Assembly: GCA_937967795.1 (NCBI GenBank) | Contig: CALBSK010000060.1 | Coordinates: 1-6,872, forward strand | Reading direction: 5' to 3' | Length of the DNA stretch: 6,872 bases | From: an uncultured Alphaproteobacteria bacterium | GTDB taxonomy: Bacteria > Pseudomonadota > Alphaproteobacteria > UBA9655 | Shown here: positions 1 through 3,404 of the stretch, in pieces | How the letters are laid out: every line of letters begins with the position of its first letter | Position numbering within the stretch: the first letter of the stretch is position 1 | The notes under the pieces: generated by a model | Databases searched by the model: none | Told to the model about the DNA's origin: nothing | Seen by the model: only the letters and a program-made list of their open reading frames with translations | Made by a program: the position numbers and the translations under genes

Positions 1-40
1 GTCGAGTACATGCGGCTAGGGGAGCTTGGGCGGGCAATCG
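1..40 (+). other. GC-rich tail of an unidentified upstream feature, cut by the window edge
   Basis: This stretch is clearly more GC-rich than what follows and leads straight into a rightward terminator, so it is probably the 3' end of a rightward transcript. Two readings are possible. In the frame starting at base 1 the translation includes YMRLGELGRAIAAFQEAV, which resembles a tetratricopeptide helix pair, but that frame runs through the terminator to a stop at 139-141 and would overlap the convergent gene by about 70 bases. In the frame starting at base 2 a TAG lies at 17-19, about 20 bases before the terminator stem, which is the normal geometry for a gene end. I cannot choose between them, and the end of an RNA gene is not excluded. 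Confidence 0.25.
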
Positions 41-66
41 CCGCTTTTCAAGAAGCGGTTTTTTCT
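41..66 (+). terminator. Rho-independent terminator, rightward
   Basis: A perfect 6-bp stem, CCGCTT (41-46) with AAGCGG (53-58), encloses a 6-base loop and is followed directly by a T-rich run (59-64 all T, then CT and more T). The U-tract lies on the plus-strand transcript, so it ends a gene entering from the left. The complementary strand has no U-tract after the hairpin, so it is not an obvious terminator for the leftward gene that stops at position 72. Confidence 0.7.
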
Positions 67-71
67 CTTTT

Positions 72-1022
72 TCAAAGACCCTTTCTTTTTTGGCTGAAGA
101 TGAGCGTGCTCTCCTCATCCCCATTCTCATCTTCCTCCTGATATCTGTAGAGACGAGGCAAGAGAGTATCCTCTTGATCACCAAGCACAAAAACAAACTC
201 TATGTTTGGAAGTTTCGACTTTTCCGCAACTGTCCACTTCCCCTTAGAGAGATCAGACCATTCTACTGTTCCACACTCTTGTTCAGACGTTAAAAAATAG
301 GTGAGGCGGGGGTAACATTCCTTGTTAGAGTAAGTAGACGAATAACAAAGAACGGCTTGTTGGATGTTTCCTAGGGGTTTTGCTATTCCCTTTTCACTTT
401 CTAATCGGTAAGATATTTTTAAAGGAAAATCTTTCTTACCTAACGTTAGAAAGCTTTTAGTAGCTTTTCTCTCCTCTGAATCAGGAATGCACAACGTGGG
501 GTATATTTTTTCGTCCTCACACAGGCTATCTCTCGTAAAAAACTCTATTTTTTTCTCCTGAGATGAGGCAAATATATATACCTTTTTAAGGTTGCCAAAG
601 CCTGTTTCTTCAGTACACGTAAATTCCTGGGGAGGATTATCAGCCGAAGAAAGAGCAAAAGAGAAGGAGAGCTTGATTTCTTGTTGAGCTTGGCATTGGT
701 TATAAAACAGTAAATAAAATTTTTTAGAAACAAAAACTAAGGGGGGTAGTTTTCCCTTTTTCACTGCTTCATGCTCTACAAAAGGAAATATGTAGCATAC
801 AACAATCTCCTCCGGTAACTCATCTAAATAAGATTTTTTTTCCTCTTTCGGATTTAATTTTCTCTTCTTGCGAGGAGGGGGTTTGTGCGCTTTTTCACCC
901 TCCATAGCAGAGAGAGGGGAAGAAAATGGATATACACCCATACTCAGCAATAGAAAGAAAAAAAGAAGGGAACTTTTATTAAAGGAAAAATTTTCAGCAT
1001 TTATTTTAAAAAAACAACACAC
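72..1022 (-). CDS. Exported F-box-like protein with a basic NLS-like patch (putative host-targeted effector)
   Basis: A 316-residue protein starting with GTG. The start is supported by AGGTGA four bases upstream and by the signal-peptide-like N-terminus it gives: Lys at 6 and 16, a hydrophobic core around 19-31, and a possible cut after Ala39. Residues 47-56 read KPPPRKKRKL, a textbook monopartite nuclear-localisation pattern. Residues 66-107 fit the F-box pattern: LPEEIV, then IFPFV, then LPPLVFVSKKFYLLF. Known F-box proteins bind Skp1 and recruit substrates to SCF ubiquitin ligases in eukaryotic cells; bacterial examples are translocated effectors. The remaining 200 residues match no family I recognise and end in an acidic patch (about 293-304) and a basic tail. 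A Sec signal ahead of an NLS would need a two-step export route, or the hydrophobic segment may serve another purpose. The gene has its own promoter and appears monocistronic. The CDS is solid; the F-box call is moderate. Confidence 0.85.
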   Translation of the reverse strand: MCCFFKINAENFSFNKSSLLFFFLLLSMGVYPFSSPLSAMEGEKAHKPPPRKKRKLNPKEEKKSYLDELPEEIVVCYIFPFVEHEAVKKGKLPPLVFVSKKFYLLFYNQCQAQQEIKLSFSFALSSADNPPQEFTCTEETGFGNLKKVYIFASSQEKKIEFFTRDSLCEDEKIYPTLCIPDSEERKATKSFLTLGKKDFPLKISYRLESEKGIAKPLGNIQQAVLCYSSTYSNKECYPRLTYFLTSEQECGTVEWSDLSKGKWTVAEKSKLPNIEFVFVLGDQEDTLLPRLYRYQEEDENGDEESTLIFSQKRKGL

Positions 1023-1026
1023 AATA

Positions 1027-1032
1027 TCACCT
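1027..1032 (-). promoter_or_regulatory. Ribosome binding site deciding the GTG start of the F-box-like gene
   Basis: On the minus strand AGGTGA lies four bases before GTG at 1022-1020. No in-frame ATG occurs before Met28, which would cut away most of the signal peptide, so this site supports the longer GTG start. Confidence 0.6.
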
Positions 1033-1054
1033 AATTAAATGTAAACCTATTATC

Positions 1055-1084
1055 AATATAATTACCTATTTTTATATTTGTCAA
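1055..1084 (-). promoter_or_regulatory. Sigma-70-type promoter of the F-box-like gene
   Basis: Reading leftward, a perfect TTGACA (1084-1079) is separated by 18 bases from TATATT (1060-1055), five of six to the -10 consensus. Transcription would start near 1048, giving a leader of roughly 26 bases. The promoter lies between the GC-rich repeats and the gene, so the gene is probably expressed independently of the DUF559 gene. Confidence 0.6.
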
Positions 1085-1108
1085 TAAGGATGTAAAATAC
1101 TACTAAGC

Positions 1109-1156
1109 CCCCCTCACCCGCTGCTGCGCAGCGACCTCTCCCACAAGGGGAGAGGT
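1109..1156. repeat. Palindromic GC-rich repeat, copy 1
   Basis: This 48-base element matches the inverted copy at 1212-1259 at 47 of 48 positions. It contains the self-complementary core GCTGCGCAGC (1123-1132) and a hairpin of ACCTCTCCC (1134-1142) with GGGAGAGGT (1148-1156) around a five-base loop. Both are far more GC-rich than the surrounding AT-rich DNA. Elements with this wording (CCCCTCACCCGCTGC..., CCTCTCCC..., GGGGAGAGG) are, to my knowledge, a widespread class of dispersed bacterial palindromes. Their mode of spread is not visible here, since no transposase is encoded nearby. Confidence 0.85.
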
Positions 1157-1206
1157 GAATTCATCATACTCAACAAGCGGAAAATGTCATCAACCTTCGA
1201 GAAAAT

Positions 1207-1578
1207 TTATAACCTCTCCCCTTGTGGGAGAGGTCGCTGCGCAGCGGCGGGTGAGGGGGTCATCTCTAACAGTGTCTCCAACACTCCCTCTAAATTATTC
1301 AGCACCTCATTATTCCAAAATCGCACCACTCTAAACCCTTCTCCTTCCAGAGTTTGTGTGCGCTGTTGATCATAGGCTTCTTGGACTGCGTGTTGGCCTC
1401 CATCCAGTTCAATCACGAGTTTTCTCTCAAGGCATACGAAATCAACGATATATCCTTGCAATATATGTTGACGTCTAAACTTCCATCCCTGAAATCTCCG
1501 ATTTCTGAGCTGGCGCCACAGCAGTTTTTCGGCCTCAGTGTGATTTGTCCGGAGTGTCTTTTGAAACTTTTTTAACAC
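1207..1578 (-). CDS. DUF559 (Vsr/PD-(D/E)XK-like) endonuclease-fold protein with a repeat-encoded C-terminus
   Basis: A 123-residue protein of the usual size for DUF559, a family with the very-short-patch-repair/restriction endonuclease fold; its biological role is generally unknown. Visible family motifs: TEAEKLLWRQLRNRR (14-28), KFRRQ (33-37), YIVDFVC (43-49, candidate catalytic Asp46), LVIELDGGQHA (54-64, the E-x-D pair Glu57/Asp59) and GFRVVRFWNNEVL (81-93). The nuclease core looks intact. The start is GTG with only a weak AAGG upstream. Residues 107-122 (TPSPAAAQRPLPQGER) are encoded by the palindromic repeat at 1212-1259, and the TAA stop lies just beyond it, so the natural C-terminus was probably near Met106. 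A degenerate repeat copy sits just upstream of the start. A mobile or dispersed origin is plausible. No methylase or other restriction partner is present. Confidence 0.88.
   Translation of the reverse strand: MLKKFQKTLRTNHTEAEKLLWRQLRNRRFQGWKFRRQHILQGYIVDFVCLERKLVIELDGGQHAVQEAYDQQRTQTLEGEGFRVVRFWNNEVLNNLEGVLETLLEMTPSPAAAQRPLPQGERL
1212..1259. repeat. Palindromic GC-rich repeat, copy 2 (inverted relative to copy 1, inside the DUF559 gene end)
   Basis: This copy is inverted and matches copy 1 at 47 of 48 positions; the single difference lies in the CGCTG/CGCCG stretch. Its 55-base separation from copy 1 lets the pair form a long stem as RNA or a cruciform as DNA. It also carries its own hairpin, ACCTCTCCC (1212-1220) with GGGAGAGGT (1226-1234). 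Read on the minus strand it provides the final sense codons of the DUF559 gene. Its hairpins are not followed by a U-tract, so it is not a standard intrinsic terminator, though it may slow transcription or decay. Confidence 0.85.
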
Positions 1579-1593
1579 GAGACTGCCTTAAAG

Positions 1594-1634
1594 CCCCCCA
1601 CCCGCTGCTGGGCAGCCACCTCTCCCACAAGGGG
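1594..1634. repeat. Degenerate palindromic repeat, copy 3
   Basis: This copy has the same orientation as copy 1 but is damaged. Two bases (TC) of the CCCCTCACCC part are missing, the core palindrome is broken by substitutions (CTGCTGGGCAGCCACC), and similarity stops after ACAAGGGG, so the right arm of the terminal hairpin is lost. It lies 16 bases upstream of the DUF559 start, so repeats bracket that gene. Confidence 0.75.
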
Positions 1635-1695
1635 CTAATTTATGCACACAAGGAGGGAGAATCCTCTTCTTCCAATTAACCGCAAGAATTAATTC

Positions 1696-1956
1696 TTAAT
1701 GCTTTTCAGCTAACTGGGAAACTTGCTTTTCAAGTTCTTCAATTCTCTCTTCAAGTTCCATGACTTTTTCCATCACCTCATTACCTGTCGTAGGTTCGGA
1801 GAAGAAAGGATGTTTTGGGACCACCTCCTCCGCTGAAGCTGGAGGAAGCTGGTCTGTTTCAATATACATCGTTTCCGTTTTAGGTTTCGGATCTGCCCTT
1901 GCCTCACTCCATAAAAATGGTAAAATTCCCCAAAAGAGTATCGCTGTTTTCCCCAT
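1696..1956 (-). CDS. Small exported coiled-coil protein downstream of hpf
   Basis: I do not recognise a family. From the ATG at 1956-1954 the protein has 86 residues. The N-terminus is a short Sec signal peptide (Lys3, hydrophobic stretch about 4-16, likely cut after Ala-Arg-Ala at 19-21). A proline- and acid-rich segment follows, and the last 30 residues form a heptad-like helix with regular Leu/Val/Met (VMEKVMELEERIEELEKQV), so a small periplasmic or outer-surface protein that dimerises through a coiled coil is likely. An in-frame ATG at 1968-1966, three bases after the hpf stop, would give 90 residues, but the Shine-Dalgarno sequence favours the inner start. The tight spacing means it is almost certainly translated from the hpf transcript. 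Why a secreted protein should be co-expressed with a ribosome factor is unclear. No clear terminator follows. Confidence 0.72.
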   Translation of the reverse strand: MGKTAILFWGILPFLWSEARADPKPKTETMYIETDQLPPASAEEVVPKHPFFSEPTTGNEVMEKVMELEERIEELEKQVSQLAEKH

Positions 1957-1959
1957 ATT

Positions 1960-1966
1960 TCCTCTC
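1960..1966 (-). promoter_or_regulatory. Ribosome binding site choosing the inner start of the small exported protein
   Basis: On the minus strand GAGAGGA ends three bases before the ATG at 1956-1954. The outer ATG (1968-1966) has no comparable site, only GGCGTATAGAAA upstream, which is the end of hpf. The inner ATG therefore looks like the true start. Confidence 0.5.
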
Positions 1967-1971
1967 ATTTT

Positions 1972-2544
1972 CTATACGCCTGTGTTCTTTGAGGGAGAGA
2001 TCCACCCAATATTACCATCCGTGCGGCGATAAACTACATTCAGCTGATTATGAGCCACATTATTAAAAAGCATGGCTTGAGCATCGGCCAAGTCCAAATG
2101 CATGACGGCCTCACTCACCGTTAAGGTGGGAATTTCTGTTTTCATCTCTGCAATGATGAGGGGGTTCTCTTCCTCAACCTCCTTTTCACTTTGAGAATTA
2201 ATAACGTACTGAAAAGCAGGGGTTTTTTGATAAGTTACATCTCGTTTTTTATTATGATCAATTAATTTTTTTTTGTACCGCCTTAATCGTTTTTCAAACG
2301 TCTCAATGGACTGCTCGAGGCTTAAATAGGCATCGTCGGTATCTTGATAAGCGCTTACATAAACGCCCCTCCCCAAATGCATCTCCAAATCACACCGAAC
2401 TAAGGGACCATTTCTTGAGAAGGTCACCGAACATTCAAGAGGGCTCAAAGCATATTTTTGACACACACTACGAATTTTATCCTCCGCTTGGCGCCTAAGC
2501 GCCTCGCTCACTTCAATTTTCTTTCCTGTAATTTGAATCTGCAT
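1972..2544 (-). CDS. hpf: Ribosome hibernation-promoting factor, long form (HPF/RaiA family)
   Basis: A 190-residue protein, the expected length for long-form HPF. Residues 1-105 are the S30AE ribosome-binding domain: it opens with MQIQITGKKIEVSEALR, contains DDAYLSLEQSIETFEKRLRRYKKKL (70-94), and ends in a strongly basic helix that in this family contacts 16S rRNA in the decoding and tRNA sites of the 30S subunit. A linker rich in Glu and Ser (about 106-136) joins it to the C-terminal dimerisation domain (138-184: IPTLTVSEAVMHLDLADAQAM, then LNVVYRRTDGNIGWISP). In this family that domain pairs two 70S ribosomes into inactive 100S particles in stationary phase or starvation. It acts in the cytoplasm. 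The ATG is preceded by GGCAGGG. It has a near-consensus promoter and is followed within three to fifteen bases by a small exported-protein gene, so the two form an operon. The rpoN and ptsN genes that often flank hpf in proteobacteria are not in this window. Confidence 0.95.
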   Translation of the reverse strand: MQIQITGKKIEVSEALRRQAEDKIRSVCQKYALSPLECSVTFSRNGPLVRCDLEMHLGRGVYVSAYQDTDDAYLSLEQSIETFEKRLRRYKKKLIDHNKKRDVTYQKTPAFQYVINSQSEKEVEEENPLIIAEMKTEIPTLTVSEAVMHLDLADAQAMLFNNVAHNQLNVVYRRTDGNIGWISPSKNTGV

Positions 2545-2581
2545 TGACCCTGCCTTTCTTTCTTATGATCTCTTTTCTTTT

Positions 2582-2610
2582 ATGATAGATCTCTTCACAA
2601 ACCTCGTCAA
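2582..2610 (-). promoter_or_regulatory. Sigma-70-type promoter of the hpf operon
   Basis: Reading leftward, TTGACG (2610-2605) and TATCAT (2587-2582) each match the consensus at five of six positions and are separated by exactly 17 bases. Transcription would begin near 2575, leaving a leader of about 30 bases before the hpf ATG. This makes hpf independent of the Cys-rich gene upstream. No stress-sigma or operator pattern was recognised. Confidence 0.65.
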
Positions 2611-2662
2611 ATTTAATAGTTCATCTTATCCATTACAGTTTACTAAATTATGAAGAAAAAGA

Positions 2663-3151
2663 CTACTTTTCCGTTGGTTTCGCAGGAAGACTCATATTTT
2701 TTGAAATTAAACACTGACCATTAGATACGGACGATGCAGGACAACAGACCATTCCGCCCTTCTCCTGATCATAAGCGCATTCAGTTCCCTCTTGACAACA
2801 ATTATTTCCTCCCTCTGCAAGGGGACAGACCCTTTCGGGTGAGCAACATTCATTATCACCCGTAAAACTATCTGGAAGGCAAGAATCATTCCATGCACAA
2901 CAAACACCGTCACAACATGGCCCCTCGCAACATACGCCTCCACAAAAGGTTTCTCCTTCACAACAGCCCGTCGTCGTATCACAACTTCTCCACCAACCAC
3001 AACACCGTCCCTGGCTAGCACCATTTTTCTTGCAACAGATATTTTCGGCCGCTACACCATGCCTGCACTGAGTATCCGTTTGACACCCTATTGTTGAGAA
3101 ATTAAAAACAATGAAACATAAAAAAGTTAATATTGAGGATAGAACGCTCAT
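2663..3151 (-). CDS. Exported cysteine-rich protein with CC-pair repeats (granulin-like pattern)
   Basis: The 162-residue protein has 27 cysteines, 25 or 26 of them after the hydrophobic N-terminus. They come mostly as adjacent pairs: NICC, GRCC, TGCC, GGVCC, GPCC, DGVCC, NECC, NNCC and MVCCP. The middle (about 66-86) is a tight run of VCC/PCC/VCC units. The last part, NCCQEGTEC followed by VCCP, resembles the spacing of granulin-type or dickkopf-like disulfide modules of eukaryotes, and similar CC-rich repeats occur in some bacterial secreted proteins. The N-terminus (1-22) is hydrophobic but has no Lys or Arg. TIGC at 20-23 is a borderline lipobox, so lipoprotein anchoring is possible. A disulfide-bonded extracellular or surface protein is the natural reading; metal binding is an alternative. 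The start ATG has AAAGGGG upstream. No enzyme motif is seen. Confidence 0.82.
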   Translation of the reverse strand: MSVLSSILTFLCFIVFNFSTIGCQTDTQCRHGVAAENICCKKNGASQGRCCGWWRSCDTTTGCCEGETFCGGVCCEGPCCDGVCCAWNDSCLPDSFTGDNECCSPERVCPLAEGGNNCCQEGTECAYDQEKGGMVCCPASSVSNGQCLISKNMSLPAKPTEK

Positions 3152-3404
3152 CCCTATTTTCCCCTTTTTTTATAATAAGTTTTCTTCTTTATAGGGACAA
3201 TCTGCTCAAAAAACAACTTAAACTCTCTCAACAGCGTGTCAAGCGTAGGACGGTAGGATATAAATAAAAATATCTTCTCTTGAAAAAATCCTTCCATAAA
3301 TTTTCTTTTAAAAATTTTAGTTATGGTATTTTAATTTTTATGTGCTATATTTATATTGTAGGTGTGTAGTTAATGGTTAGATAATTTTTTGGTAGGTATT
3401 TCAA
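3152..3404. other. Divergent intergenic region between the Cys-rich and OTU-like genes
   Basis: These 253 AT-rich bases separate two genes transcribed away from each other, so both promoters should lie here. The leftward promoter can be proposed. For the rightward gene the 3300-3400 stretch is so rich in A and T that many weak -10-like hexamers occur (for example TATATT near 3346) and none has a convincing partner at 16-18 bases. Its ribosome binding site is clear: TAGGT, seven bases before the ATG at 3405. No RNA gene was recognised. Confidence 0.5.
3172..3200 (-). promoter_or_regulatory. Candidate promoter of the Cys-rich gene
   Basis: Reading leftward, TTGTCC (3200-3195) and TATTAT (3177-3172) are 17 bases apart and match the consensus at four and five of six positions. 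An overlapping alternative, TTGTTT (3216-3211) with TATAAA (3193-3188), also has a 17-base spacer. Either would give a leader of some 15-30 bases. The sequence cannot decide between them. Confidence 0.42.

Noticed and set aside
1207..1578. DUF559 gene as part of a restriction-modification or toxin-antitoxin system
   Set aside because: There is no methyltransferase, antitoxin or other partner gene next to it; its neighbours are repeats and unrelated genes with their own promoters.
1109..1634. Insertion sequence or composite transposon formed by the GC-rich repeats
   Set aside because: No transposase-like protein is encoded between or beside the copies, no target-site duplication was recognised, and copy 3 is degraded. 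They are better described as dispersed palindromic repeats.
1684..1697. Perfect palindrome AAGAATTAATTCTT at the stop of the small exported protein gene
   Set aside because: It is AT-only apart from the ends, has no loop and has no U-tract on either side. It is too weak for a terminator and is easily expected in AT-rich DNA.
2641..2690. Hairpin with GAAAAG and CTTTTTC as terminator of the Cys-rich gene
   Set aside because: The stem is AT-rich and imperfect, overlaps the end of the coding region and would be very weak.
2707..3024. Second minus-strand open frame of 105 codons inside the Cys-rich gene
   Set aside because: It overlaps the Cys-rich gene in another frame and lacks a ribosome binding site. 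The cysteine pattern and hydrophobic N-terminus make the longer frame the real one.
3237..3242. Perfect leftward TTGACA as a -35 box for the Cys-rich gene
   Set aside because: At 16-18 bases downstream there is only AAGTTG or similar, with no acceptable -10. The candidates nearer the gene fit better.
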